Shown one piece after another: positions 25,042 to 32,555 of a stretch of DNA of 32,827 nt. Source of the DNA: RGIG9060 sp045645985 (GTDB lineage Bacteria > Spirochaetota > Spirochaetia > Treponematales > Treponemataceae); NCBI GenBank assembly GCA_045645985.1, contig JAZRJV010000027.1, forward strand, positions 1-32,827, read 5' to 3'. Positions within the stretch are counted from its first letter, which is position 1; every line of letters starts with the position of its first letter. A program made the position numbers and the translations under genes. A model generated the notes under the pieces. The model worked only from the letters and a program-made list of their open reading frames with translations. It ran no database searches and was not told the DNA's origin.

Positions 25042-27908
25042 GATTTTTTTGTCCTATCTAATAAATCTTTTACAAAATATCCTGTGTGAGATTTTTCCAC
25101 CTTGGCAATTTCTTCAGGAGTTCCAGTGGCAATAATCGTTCCGCCTTTTGTTCCACCTTCAGGACCTAAGTCTATAATATAATCTGATTGTAAAATTACA
25201 TCAAGATTATGCTCAATCATTACAACCGAATTTCCTTGATCAACTAAGCGATTTATCACTTCCATAAGTTGTTTTACATCTGCAAAATGAAGTCCCGTTG
25301 TAGGCTCATCCATCACATACAAAGTTTTTCCAGTAGAACGCTTTGAAAGTTCGTTTGCAAGTTTAACACGTTGAGCTTCACCACCAGAAAGAGTAAGCGC
25401 AGATTGACCAAGCTGAATATATCCCAAACCCACAGAAACCAAAGTTTCTAATTTTCCTGCAATCTGTGGAATTTTTTCAAAAAAGACAGCCGCTTCTTCG
25501 ATGGTCATTTCTAAAACATCAGAAATATTTTTTCCTTTGTAGCGAACATCCAAAGTTTCTTGATTAAAACGCTTTCCACGACAAACATCACAGCAAACAT
25601 AAACATCAGGCAAAAAGTTCATTTCAATTGTGATAGTTCCAGCACCCTGACAATTTTCGCACCTTCCACCTTTTACATTGAAACTAAATCTTCCAGGTTT
25701 AAAACCTCGTGCCTTTGATTCTGGCAAACTTGCGTACAAATCTCGAATTGCGTTAAAAACACCAACATAAGTTGCAGGATTTGAACGAGGTGTTCTTCCG
25801 ATTGGGCTTTGGTCGATATTTATAACCTTGTCGATATTTTCAATTCCTTCAAGATTTTTATATGCACCAACAGGATGTTTTGATTTCATTATTTGATTAG
25901 AAATCGCTGGATACAAAACATCACTTATCAAAGTAGATTTTCCGGAACCAGAAACACCAGTTACACAAGTAAATTTTCCTAAAGGAATTTCGATAGAAAC
26001 ATCTTTTAGATTATGTTCGGTTACACCAGAAAGTTTGATAGAATTTCCATTTCCACTTCGGCGTTCTTTTGGAACTTCCATAGACAAAGTTCCAGCAAGA
26101 TATTGACCTGTAATAGATTCTTTTATTTTCATCACTTGTTCTGGAGTTCCAGAAGCCACAATATTTCCACCGTGAACACCAGCACCAGGACCTAAATCTA
26201 CAATCCAGTCGGCAATTCGTAAAGTTTGCTCGTCGTGTTCAACAACAATTACCGTATTTCCTAAATCCCGCAAATAAGTCAAAGTATCGATAAGTCGTTG
26301 ATTATCTCGCTGATGAAGTCCGATAGAAGGCTCATCCAAAATATACAAAACACCAGTTAAACTTGAACCAATTTGTGTGGCAAGTCTAATTCGTTGGGCT
26401 TCTCCACCAGAAAGAGTTCCTGCTTTTCGTTCCAAAGTAAGATATTCAAGACCAACATTTTTCAAAAAGCCAAGACGATTTTTTATCTCTTTTTCAATTT
26501 GTTGAGCAATTTGTTTTTCAGTTTCTGTAAGATTTAAATTTTCAAAAAACTTAATAGAATCTTCAACTGAAAGCAAAGTTAAATCATGAATATTTTTTTC
26601 ACCTACAGTTACAGCCAACGCTGAAGGATTTAATTTTTGCCCATTACAACAAGTACAAACTCTGTGAGTCATTAACCTTTGTAAACTTTCTCGTTGCGCT
26701 TCTGAAAAAGTTTCGTTGTATCGGCGTTTTAAATCTGCAAAAAGACCTGGCCAAGGCTGATTATATTTGAAAGAGCCAGAACCGTCAGATTTTTCGTAAA
26801 TATATTGAATTGGCTCTAAAGTTCCATAAAATAATTGATTTATTTGATTTTTATTTAATTTTGAAATTGGGTCGTCCAAAGAAAAACCTAAATATTTTGC
26901 TAAACTTTCAAATCTTGCACGATTCCAATTAGATTCAGGATTATACCATTGAATTGCGCCTTCGTTAAAAGAAAGATTTTTGTCTGGAATAATCAAATCT
27001 GCATCAAACTCCATTTTTTCTCCAAGACCAGTACATTCTGGACAAGCCCCAAAAGGATTGTTGAAAGAAAAAAGTCTAGGTTGAAGTTCTGGAATTGAAA
27101 TTCCACAATCTGGACAAGCGTTTTTTTGTGAAAAAAAGTGCTCTGTATCTGGAGATTTTGTTTCTGAATCTGGTAAAACTTCACCACCTTTTATAACAAG
27201 AATGATTCCACAAGCATTTTCGATGGCAGTTTCAACAGATTCAGCAATACGCTTTCTTGCATCAGAAGAAATTTTAATTCTATCTACAACAAGTTCAATT
27301 GTGTGTTTTTTTTGTTTATCAAGTTTGATATTTTCATCAAGTTCTACCATCACACCATCAATTCTGGCACGAACAAATCCTGATTTTTTTGCATCATCAA
27401 TAATTTTTTGATGTTCACCCTTTTTTCCACGAATTACTGGGGCTAAAATCTGAATTTTTGTTCCTTCTGGCCAACTTAAAATTGTGTTGATAATTTGGTC
27501 GGAACTTTGCTCTTTTATTGCTTGACCACATTTTGGACAATGAGGCTGACCAATTCTGGCAAATAAAAGTCGGTAATAATCGTAAATTTCAGTTACAGTT
27601 CCAACTGTAGAACGAGGATTATTGTGAGTTGTTTTTTGTTCGATTGAAATTGCAGGGGAAAGTCCTTCGATGTAATCAACATCAGGTTTATCCATCTTTC
27701 CTAAAAACTGACGAGCATAAGAAGAAAGACTTTCCATGTAGCGCCGTTGACCTTCGGCAAATATTGTATCGAAGGCAAGAGAACTTTTTCCAGAGCCTGA
27801 AAGTCCAGAAAAAACAACTAAACTGTTTCTTGGAATTTCCAAATCAACATTTTTTAGGTTGTGTTCTCTTGCACCTTTGATAATAAGTTTCTTTTCTGAA
27901 TTACTCAT
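25038..27908 (-). CDS. uvrA: Excinuclease ABC subunit A (UvrA)
   Basis: Full-length damage-recognition ATPase of nucleotide excision repair, 956 residues. First ATPase: Walker A GLSGSGKS (35-42), signature LSGGEAQRIRLATQIG near 495. Zinc-binding sites: ACPDCG...ACPEC near 265-290, CTCC near 410, and CENCQGAG...CCDVC near 745-775. Second ATPase: GVSGSGKST near 645, LSGGEAQRVKLANEL and Walker B YVMDEPTTGLH. It starts 23 nt after fusA and its stop overlaps lptD by four bases, so it is probably cotranscribed with both. Confidence 0.97.
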   Translation of the reverse strand: MSNSEKKLIIKGAREHNLKNVDLEIPRNSLVVFSGLSGSGKSSLAFDTIFAEGQRRYMESLSSYARQFLGKMDKPDVDYIEGLSPAISIEQKTTHNNPRSTVGTVTEIYDYYRLLFARIGQPHCPKCGQAIKEQSSDQIINTILSWPEGTKIQILAPVIRGKKGEHQKIIDDAKKSGFVRARIDGVMVELDENIKLDKQKKHTIELVVDRIKISSDARKRIAESVETAIENACGIILVIKGGEVLPDSETKSPDTEHFFSQKNACPDCGISIPELQPRLFSFNNPFGACPECTGLGEKMEFDADLIIPDKNLSFNEGAIQWYNPESNWNRARFESLAKYLGFSLDDPISKLNKNQINQLFYGTLEPIQYIYEKSDGSGSFKYNQPWPGLFADLKRRYNETFSEAQRESLQRLMTHRVCTCCNGQKLNPSALAVTVGEKNIHDLTLLSVEDSIKFFENLNLTETEKQIAQQIEKEIKNRLGFLKNVGLEYLTLERKAGTLSGGEAQRIRLATQIGSSLTGVLYILDEPSIGLHQRDNQRLIDTLTYLRDLGNTVIVVEHDEQTLRIADWIVDLGPGAGVHGGNIVASGTPEQVMKIKESITGQYLAGTLSMEVPKERRSGNGNSIKLSGVTEHNLKDVSIEIPLGKFTCVTGVSGSGKSTLISDVLYPAISNQIMKSKHPVGAYKNLEGIENIDKVINIDQSPIGRTPRSNPATYVGVFNAIRDLYASLPESKARGFKPGRFSFNVKGGRCENCQGAGTITIEMNFLPDVYVCCDVCRGKRFNQETLDVRYKGKNISDVLEMTIEEAAVFFEKIPQIAGKLETLVSVGLGYIQLGQSALTLSGGEAQRVKLANELSKRSTGKTLYVMDEPTTGLHFADVKQLMEVINRLVDQGNSVVMIEHNLDVILQSDYIIDLGPEGGTKGGTIIATGTPEEIAKVEKSHTGYFVKDLLDRTKKS

Positions 27909-27931
27909 TCTATAAAAACACCTACTTGAGA

Positions 27932-29971
27932 TTAAAAATTATTTAATCCACCTGGCTTTACTTGAAAATGGCTAAACTCCATACCAAATGAAGCACGACC
28001 TTGAGAAACAGAACGCAAACTTGTAGAAAATCCGAACATTTGAGCCATTGGGGCTTGAGCATGTACAACTTCAGTTGAAGTTTTTGATTCCATACTCTGA
28101 ATGATTCCACCGCGTTGAGTTACCAAACTCATTGCATCTCCTACAAATTCTTTTGGTGAAAGAATATCTACATTCATAACAGGTTCGAGAATTTGAGCAG
28201 AAGATTTACGACAAGCTTCGTCAAAGGCAGCAACGGCACAAGCTTCAAAAGCAAAAGTTGTTGAAGTTAATGGGTCGTATTTAATATCAGTTACAGTAAC
28301 TGCAATATCGGTACAAGGATATCCATATTGGATACCTGAACCAAAGGAATTTACAATTCCACTTTCGATTGCATCAAAAATTTCACCTGGAATATCACCT
28401 TTTTTAACATTACAAGTATAAGTATTTCCAGCATTTTGATTTGGTTCAACATGGATAGAAATTTGAGCTGTATTTTGCTTTCCACCGATTACTCTATCAA
28501 ATGATTCTGTATGGTCTGTACTTTGAGTAATTGATTCTCGGTAAGTTACTTGCGGATTTCCTACTCTAGCACCAACTTTGAAATCATCTTTCATTCTTGT
28601 AACAAGAACATCAAGGTGAAGTTCACCCATTCCAGAAATAATCAACTGTCCAGTTTCTGCATCATCACGAGAAGTAAAGGTTGGATCTTCTTTTGAAAGA
28701 ATTTCCAAAGTTTCTTTTAGTTTATCTCTATCTGACAAAGTTTCTGGTTCAATAGAAACTGAAATAACTGGCTCTGGGAAATGCAAATCTTCAAGTAAAA
28801 CTGGCATTCCTTCACTTCCGATTGTATCACCTGTTTGTGCCAATTTTAAACCGATAAAAACAGCAATATCACCTGCTTCTACGCAATCCATTGGTTCACT
28901 TTTATTTGAGTGCATTCGCAAAATACGATTTACTCGCTCACGCTTTTTCTTTCCAACATTGAAAACTTGTTCACCTGGTTTGAATTTTCCAGAATACATT
29001 CTAACATAGCAAAGAGAACCTGCTTCTCTATCGTATTGGATTTTAAAAACTAAACCACATGGAGTTCCTGAAGTTACACATGGAATTTCGATTTCTTCTT
29101 CTTTTTTTGTATGAAAGGCCTTTGCAGGAGGAACTTCGTCTGGTGCTGGAAGATAATCAACGATGGCGTCAATTAAAGGTTGAACTGCTGTATTTTTTCG
29201 AGCAGAACCACAAAGGAATGGGATAAAATCACGATTGATTGTTCCACGACGGATTTCTGCTTTCAAAGTTTCAAGAGGGATTTCTTCGCCCATCAAGAAA
29301 AGTTCTGCAATTTCGTCATTGTGAGAAGCAATTTCGTCAATCATTTTTTCACGCCAAGTTTGTGCTTGTTCAAGGCGTTCGGCAGAAATTTCGCTTTCTG
29401 TGATTTTTTCACCTTCAGTTTCTGGGTCAAAGCGATATTCTTTCATTTTAAGAAGGTCGATTACGCCTTCAAAATTACTTTCTGCTCCAATTGGAATTTG
29501 AATTGCTAGTGGAACTGCACCAAATTTTTCTTGTACATCTTTCATTGCTCCAAAAAAGTCTGCCCCTGCTCTATCCATCTTGTTTACAAAACATAAACGA
29601 GGAACTTTATATTCGTCTGCTTGTTTCCAAACAGTTTCAGTTTGAGGTTGAACTCCACCTACTGCACAAAGAACAGCAACCGCTCCGTCGAGAACACGCA
29701 AAGAGCGTTCAACTTCGGCTGTAAAGTCAACATGGCCGGGAGTATCAATAATGTTGATTTGATAATCTTTCCAATATGTTGTGGTTGCAGCACTTTGGAT
29801 AGTGATTCCTCGTTCTTGTTCTTGAGTCATCCAGTCCATTGTGGCAGCCCCATCGTCAATTTCTCCAATTCGGTGGATTTTTCCAGTATAATATAAGATG
29901 CGCTCAGTTGTTGTTGTTTTACCAGCGTCAATGTGCGCCATAATTCCGATATTTCTCATCTTTGAAAGCAT
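27932..29971 (-). CDS. fusA: Elongation factor G
   Basis: A 679-residue translational GTPase with the full EF-G plan. G1 AHIDAGKT (12-19), switch I RGITIQSAATTTYW, G3 DTPGHVDF (76-83), G4 NKMDRAG (130-136), then domains II-V, ending with the EF-G C-terminal SQGRASFGMEFSHFQVKPGG. Spirochaetes usually carry two EF-G paralogues, one for translocation and one for ribosome recycling; I cannot decide which this is. AGAGG precedes the ATG at 29971 by about six bases. It has a long, highly structured leader (30000-30160). Confidence 0.94.
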   Translation of the reverse strand: MLSKMRNIGIMAHIDAGKTTTTERILYYTGKIHRIGEIDDGAATMDWMTQEQERGITIQSAATTTYWKDYQINIIDTPGHVDFTAEVERSLRVLDGAVAVLCAVGGVQPQTETVWKQADEYKVPRLCFVNKMDRAGADFFGAMKDVQEKFGAVPLAIQIPIGAESNFEGVIDLLKMKEYRFDPETEGEKITESEISAERLEQAQTWREKMIDEIASHNDEIAELFLMGEEIPLETLKAEIRRGTINRDFIPFLCGSARKNTAVQPLIDAIVDYLPAPDEVPPAKAFHTKKEEEIEIPCVTSGTPCGLVFKIQYDREAGSLCYVRMYSGKFKPGEQVFNVGKKKRERVNRILRMHSNKSEPMDCVEAGDIAVFIGLKLAQTGDTIGSEGMPVLLEDLHFPEPVISVSIEPETLSDRDKLKETLEILSKEDPTFTSRDDAETGQLIISGMGELHLDVLVTRMKDDFKVGARVGNPQVTYRESITQSTDHTESFDRVIGGKQNTAQISIHVEPNQNAGNTYTCNVKKGDIPGEIFDAIESGIVNSFGSGIQYGYPCTDIAVTVTDIKYDPLTSTTFAFEACAVAAFDEACRKSSAQILEPVMNVDILSPKEFVGDAMSLVTQRGGIIQSMESKTSTEVVHAQAPMAQMFGFSTSLRSVSQGRASFGMEFSHFQVKPGGLNNF

Positions 29972-29983
29972 ATATACCTCTAT

Positions 29984-30027
29984 AAAAAGTCAATGAGTAA
30001 AACTTCAGTTTTAGGAATTGACTTTTT
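29984..30027 (-). terminator. Attenuator-like hairpin just before fusA
   Basis: Minus strand: AAAAAGTCAAT (30027-30017) pairs with ATTGACTTTTT (29994-29984) over 11 bases; inside, TAAAAC and GTTTTA add a six-base stem. The descending arm ends in five T's, then the fusA ribosome binding site follows within a few bases. The form fits an intrinsic terminator or a structure that hides the fusA start region. Confidence 0.5.
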
Positions 30028-30029
30028 TT

Positions 30030-30118
30030 GCTGTTTCGCAATGAAATGAGAAACAGCAGTTAATAAGAAAGTTTGCTAACAGCAAACTTTAAATGAAATG
30101 AGAGGCACCATTTGTGCC
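30030..30118 (-). repeat. Three perfect hairpins in the fusA leader
   Basis: GCTGTTTC (30030-30037) pairs with GAAACAGC (30050-30057). AAAGTTTGC (30068-30076) pairs with GCAAACTTT (30082-30090) around TAACA, which reads TGTTA on the minus strand. GGCAC (30104-30108) pairs with GTGCC (30114-30118). The sequence CTCATTTCATT occurs twice on the minus strand, beside the third and inside the first hairpin. Confidence 0.6.
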
Positions 30119-30129
30119 GAACAGTTCAT
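30076..30129 (-). CDS. Possible 17-residue leader peptide upstream of fusA
   Basis: A short frame, ATG 30129 to TAG 30076, would encode MNCSAQMVPLISFKVCC. GGAG lies five bases before the ATG, a better ribosome binding site than many genes here. It begins about 32 bases after the predicted transcription start, and its stop codon lies at the base of the AAAGTTTGC hairpin. Translation could influence the downstream hairpins. No family match can be claimed for so short a peptide. Confidence 0.3.
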   Translation of the reverse strand: MNCSAQMVPLISFKVCC

Positions 30130-30167
30130 TTAGACTCCAAAAAAAATTTGTATTATTTATCTAGCCT

Positions 30168-30196
30168 ATTATACAAAAAAAAGAAAAAAACTTCTA
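30168..30196 (-). promoter_or_regulatory. Candidate fusA promoter
   Basis: Minus strand: perfect -10 TATAAT (30173-30168) after a T-rich tract; at 17-bp spacing the -35 reads TAGAAG, a weak match. Transcription would start near 30161 and give a leader of about 190 bases before fusA. Confidence 0.45.
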
Positions 30197-30235
30197 TAGG
30201 AATGGTTTGGATTAAATGGGGTATAAGGAAGTGTT

Positions 30236-30265
30236 ACACGGATTCGAAAAGTCTAACGACTTTTC
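30236..30265 (-). repeat. GTTA-loop hairpin with GAATCCGTGT tail
   Basis: Minus strand: GAAAAGTC, loop GTTA, GACTTTTC (30265-30246), followed immediately by GAATCCGTGT (30245-30236). The same hairpin-plus-tail arrangement, with a different stem, is at 31985-32014 on the plus strand. It lies upstream of the fusA promoter. Confidence 0.7.
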
Positions 30266-30334
30266 AAGAAGTTAAGTAAGGGCAAAATTTCTAGTTTTAT
30301 TTTTTTTACTATTAAAAGATTTTTACAATATTTT

Positions 30335-30403
30335 AGAACTAAAATGCTTAATCGCCTTTGAGGTCCGCTTTAGGCGGACCGACGGTTACGCAATTTTGGT
30401 TCT
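30335..30403. repeat. 69-bp palindromic element with GC-rich core
   Basis: Outer arms AGAACTAAAATGC and GCAATTTTGGTTCT are nearly complementary, with one mismatch and one bulge. The core is GGTCCGC (30362-30368), loop TTTAG, GCGGACC (30374-30380), unusually GC-rich for this AT-rich region. No coding potential. It lies in the 606-base gap between fusA and the lipoprotein gene. Confidence 0.55.
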
Positions 30404-30439
30404 TAAATTTTTTAAGGACATGGATGGCCGTTTGTAATA

Positions 30440-30495
30440 TAAGAATTTCCTTTAGGAAATTCTTAAAAATAGAAAATTACAGGATGTAATTTTCT
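30440..30495. repeat. Two adjacent perfect hairpins
   Basis: TAAGAATTTCC (30440-30450), loop TTTA, GGAAATTCTTA (30455-30465): 11-base perfect stem. Five bases later AGAAAATTAC (30471-30480), loop AGGAT, GTAATTTTCT (30486-30495): 10-base perfect stem. Neither is followed by a T-run. The loop TTTA also appears in the palindrome at 30362-30380. Confidence 0.6.
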
Positions 30496-30514
30496 AATTA
30501 GAACTGGACTCGAA

Positions 30515-30545
30515 CTACTAATTTGCCCAAAAGGCAAATTAGTAG
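30515..30545 (-). terminator. 13-bp hairpin downstream of the lipoprotein gene
   Basis: CTACTAATTTGCC (30515-30527) and GGCAAATTAGTAG (30533-30545) form a perfect 13-base stem with a five-base loop, beginning 33 bases after the lipoprotein stop codon on the minus strand. No T-run follows, so an intrinsic terminator is uncertain. In retroelement-diversified genes a hairpin just downstream of the variable region is needed for retrohoming, an alternative role here. Confidence 0.45.
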
Positions 30546-30578
30546 AATTTATATAATTTCCTTACAGAGCAGCAAAGT

Positions 30579-31811
30579 TTAGTTTGCTGAACGCACAACA
30601 CGGAAACCAAGGTAGCTGCCGCGGTAGAGAGGGTTGCTGCTGAGACGGAAAGAAACCGCACAGGAGCCAGAACTGTTGCTACAACCACCACCGCGATAGA
30701 CGCGGTCAGACCCAGCCGAAGTACCAGTTGGGTCGCTGCCTCCTTCTGTTTCTGCATCGTAACTGTTTGTAAACCAGTTCCAGCACCATTCCCATACATT
30801 TCCAGTCATATCATATAAGCCAAATGCATTTGGTAATTTTTTACCTACCTCATGATTTATATTATCTGAATTACTTTTGTACCATGCGTATTCGCCTAAT
30901 TTATTTACATCACTTGTTCCACTATATGTTAAACTATCTACTGTATTGTCTCCTGCACGGGCAGCATATTCCCATTCTGCTTCTGTTGGTAAGCGGTAAC
31001 CGTTTGCATTCCAATCACACACAACAGCATTCCATGTACTGTTACTTGATTTTGGTACTGCCCCCCAAACATCAGGATTTGTTGAATCTAAAATACTGTA
31101 ACATGGTGTTAATCCTTCTGCTATAGAGCGTTTATTACAATAAACAAGGGCATCATACCAATTTACATAATATGCTGGATAATTATCTCCATCTCCATAA
31201 CTTGAACTTGGACTACTACTTCCTGTGTAACTACAGTATTTTTCATATTCTGCTTGTGTTACTTCGTATTTTCCCATGTAAAATGATTTTGTTATTGTTA
31301 CTTGGTGTACTGGTTTGTTATCATCATCACCTGCGTTACTTCCCATTTGGAAAGTGCCTGCTGGGATTAATACCATTTCACGCATACCGCATTCACATAT
31401 TCCATCTGTATATGAGTGTTCTGCTACATCCTGTTTTTCACCACAAATACAAGAGTGCCAGTGGTAAGTATCGTCACTTGTCCATGATTCTGCAAACTTA
31501 TGTGTATGTGCTAATTTCTCAATTGCTTCTGTTGCTGTATATCCACATACTGTACAACTTCTTTCTTTAATACCTTCTGCTTCTTCGGTTGCTTCTTTTG
31601 TTGTTGTCCAGTCGCCAAATGTGTGTTTTGCTTTTTCGCTTACTTCTGTTGTGTGTTCGCAAGTTGCGGCATACCAATGGTGAGTTTCATCTTTTAACCA
31701 TGCATCTGAAAATGTGTGTTCGTGGGCTGGTTCAGGGTCTTTACAGCCTGTAAATCCTATCATGCTAATTGATAACAATAAAATTAGTAAACTGAGATTT
31801 ATTTTTTTCAT
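30579..31811 (-). CDS. Lipoprotein with FGE-sulfatase (C-type-lectin-like) domain, TvpA-like
   Basis: A 410-residue predicted lipoprotein. MKKINLSLLILLLSISMIGFTGC has a lipobox-like end at Cys23. Residues 30-142 hold two related His/Cys modules (HTFSDAWLKDETHHW at 32-46, HKFAESWTSDDTYHWH at 104-119) with CTVC, CIC and CEC, possibly metal binding. From 144 the SUMF1/FGE fold runs to the end: MVLIPAGTFQMGS, FYMGKYEVTQAEY, YRLPTEAEWEYAARAG, GLYDMTGNVWEW, and LGFRVVRSAN. The formylglycine-generating cysteine pair spacing is not present, so it is probably a ligand-binding and not an enzymatic version. The last 46 residues look retroelement-diversified (separate entry). AAGGAG lies nine bases before the ATG. 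Confidence 0.88.
   Translation of the reverse strand: MKKINLSLLILLLSISMIGFTGCKDPEPAHEHTFSDAWLKDETHHWYAATCEHTTEVSEKAKHTFGDWTTTKEATEEAEGIKERSCTVCGYTATEAIEKLAHTHKFAESWTSDDTYHWHSCICGEKQDVAEHSYTDGICECGMREMVLIPAGTFQMGSNAGDDDNKPVHQVTITKSFYMGKYEVTQAEYEKYCSYTGSSSPSSSYGDGDNYPAYYVNWYDALVYCNKRSIAEGLTPCYSILDSTNPDVWGAVPKSSNSTWNAVVCDWNANGYRLPTEAEWEYAARAGDNTVDSLTYSGTSDVNKLGEYAWYKSNSDNINHEVGKKLPNAFGLYDMTGNVWEWCWNWFTNSYDAETEGGSDPTGTSAGSDRVYRGGGCSNSSGSCAVSFRLSSNPLYRGSYLGFRVVRSAN
30582..30701 (-). other. Putative diversity-generating retroelement variable region (VR)
   Basis: Known FGE-fold DGR targets, such as TvpA of Treponema denticola, end in a variable region copied from a template whose AAC codons are randomised. 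Here scaffold positions end mostly in T (CGT, GTT, TCT, CCT, CTT, GGT), whereas the positions that vary in such proteins are NNC codons: TTC (30650-30648), CTC-AGC-AGC-AAC (30644-30633), CTC-TAC (30629-30624) and GGC-AGC-TAC (30620-30612). An earlier block (30680-30663) reads AGC-AAC-AGT-TCT-GGC-TCC. The 3' end, CTTGGTTTCCGTGTTGTGCG, would hold the initiation-of-homing sequence. The segment is strikingly GC-rich. No template repeat or reverse transcriptase is in the window, so it would be a remote target. Confidence 0.65.
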
Positions 31812-31851
31812 AAAATTTATCTCCTTATTTGTTATATAAATTTCATTTTAC

Positions 31852-31860
31852 ATTATAGCA
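31852..31860 (-). promoter_or_regulatory. Promoter of the lipoprotein gene
   Basis: Minus strand TGC-TATAAT (31860-31852): perfect -10 with the extended TGn motif. The -35 at 17 bp (TTTTTA) is poor, as often with extended -10 promoters. The 5' leader would be about 35 bases and includes the AAGGAG at 31826-31821. Confidence 0.6.
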
Positions 31861-31937
31861 CAGAAATATCCAACTAAAAAGTATTTTTTAAGTTTTGCAA
31901 GATTTTATAAAAATTCTTCTTCAAAATTCATTCATTT

Positions 31938-31966
31938 TTGCGTTTTCTCTTGATAATAAATATAAG
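31938..31966 (+). promoter_or_regulatory. Candidate promoter of the Rpn-family gene
   Basis: Plus strand -35 TTGCGT (31938-31943), 17-bp spacer, -10 TATAAG (31961-31966). The GTTA hairpin at 31985-32004 lies in the resulting leader, followed by GGAG (32031-32034) eight bases before ATG 32043. Confidence 0.4.
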
Positions 31967-31984
31967 TGAAAAAATTAGTCATAT

Positions 31985-32014
31985 AGAATTGCGTTAGCAA
32001 TTCTGAATCCGTGT
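31985..32014 (+). repeat. GTTA-loop hairpin with GAATCCGTGT tail
   Basis: AGAATTGC (31985-31992), loop GTTA, GCAATTCT (31997-32004), then GAATCCGTGT (32005-32014). The tail is identical to that of the hairpin at 30246-30265 while the stem is unrelated. It lies between promoter and start codon of the Rpn-family gene. Confidence 0.7.
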
Positions 32015-32288
32015 GATTTTTTATTTTATTGGAGAAAAAACTATGCTCGTTTCAGAAAACAAAACTCGACGGAACTACAAAGATTCAGTCTTCGTAGATT
32101 TATTTGCCCACGATATAACTGCAAAAGAAAATTTTATTTCGCTGTACAATGCTTTGCATGGAACAAATCTCGACGCTACAACTACGAAAATTCAACCAGT
32201 TATGATTGAAAAAGTCTTGTACATGAAGTATTACAACGATGTGGCTATGTTAGTAGACGGAAAAATCGTTGTCATGATAGAACATGTC

Positions 32289-32344
32289 GCAAGCTAACGC
32301 TTGCTATCAAGAATGTACTCTATATTCTAGTTTGTACATTCTTG
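32289..32344. repeat. Two palindromes at the Rpn break point
   Basis: GCAAGC (32289-32294), loop TAAC (GTTA on the minus strand), GCTTGC (32299-32304); the loop supplies the TAA stop that ends the N-terminal Rpn fragment. Three bases on, CAAGAATGTAC (32308-32318) and GTACATTCTTG (32334-32344) form a perfect 11-base inverted repeat. Confidence 0.65.
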
Positions 32345-32450
32345 CAACTTTTTGTTCAAAGTAACGAATTTTAATAATTTACAATAAATACTATCTCAAA
32401 AACATATTATTATCTTGCAGAAAGAAACAAGTCTGCAAACTCAAAAAATG

Positions 32451-32555
32451 CAGAAGAAAAATAGCGTAGCCGAAAAAGAACAAAACGAAGCCTTGCAAGC
32501 GTAGCGTAGCACTAGCGAGTTTGGGGATTTTTCGGCGAGAGCTAGTTTTCTTCTG
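32451..32555. repeat. Palindromic element, copy B (inside the Rpn pseudogene)
   Basis: Nested arms: CAGAAGAAAA (32451-32460) pairs with TTTTCTTCTG (32546-32555); after one A/G mismatch TAGC (32462-32465) pairs with GCTA (32541-32544); an internal loop GTA opposite GAGA; then GCCGAAAAA (32469-32477) pairs with TTTTTCGGC (32528-32536). This mirrors copy A at 338-428 (GTAA opposite TGAGA; GCCAAAATT with AATTTTGGC). Both have GGGGA just before the 3' inner arm, and TGCAAA-containing sequence flanking both sides. Stem bases differ but pairing is kept. No coding potential of its own. Confidence 0.65.

Noticed and set aside
30501..30518. TTCGAGTCC on the minus strand, resembling a tRNA T-arm
   Set aside because: The five bases on either side of the loop do not pair as a T-stem, and no acceptor, D or anticodon arms can be found around it.
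30539..30799. 86-codon open frame overlapping the end of the lipoprotein gene on the same strand
   Set aside because: It is an out-of-frame reading of the GC-rich variable region, with a low-complexity Ala/Val-rich product and no ribosome binding site.
32391..32405. The 13-mer TATCTCAAAAACA shared with 442-454
   Set aside because: It lies on opposite sides of the two palindromic copies and is low in complexity, so it is probably coincidence.
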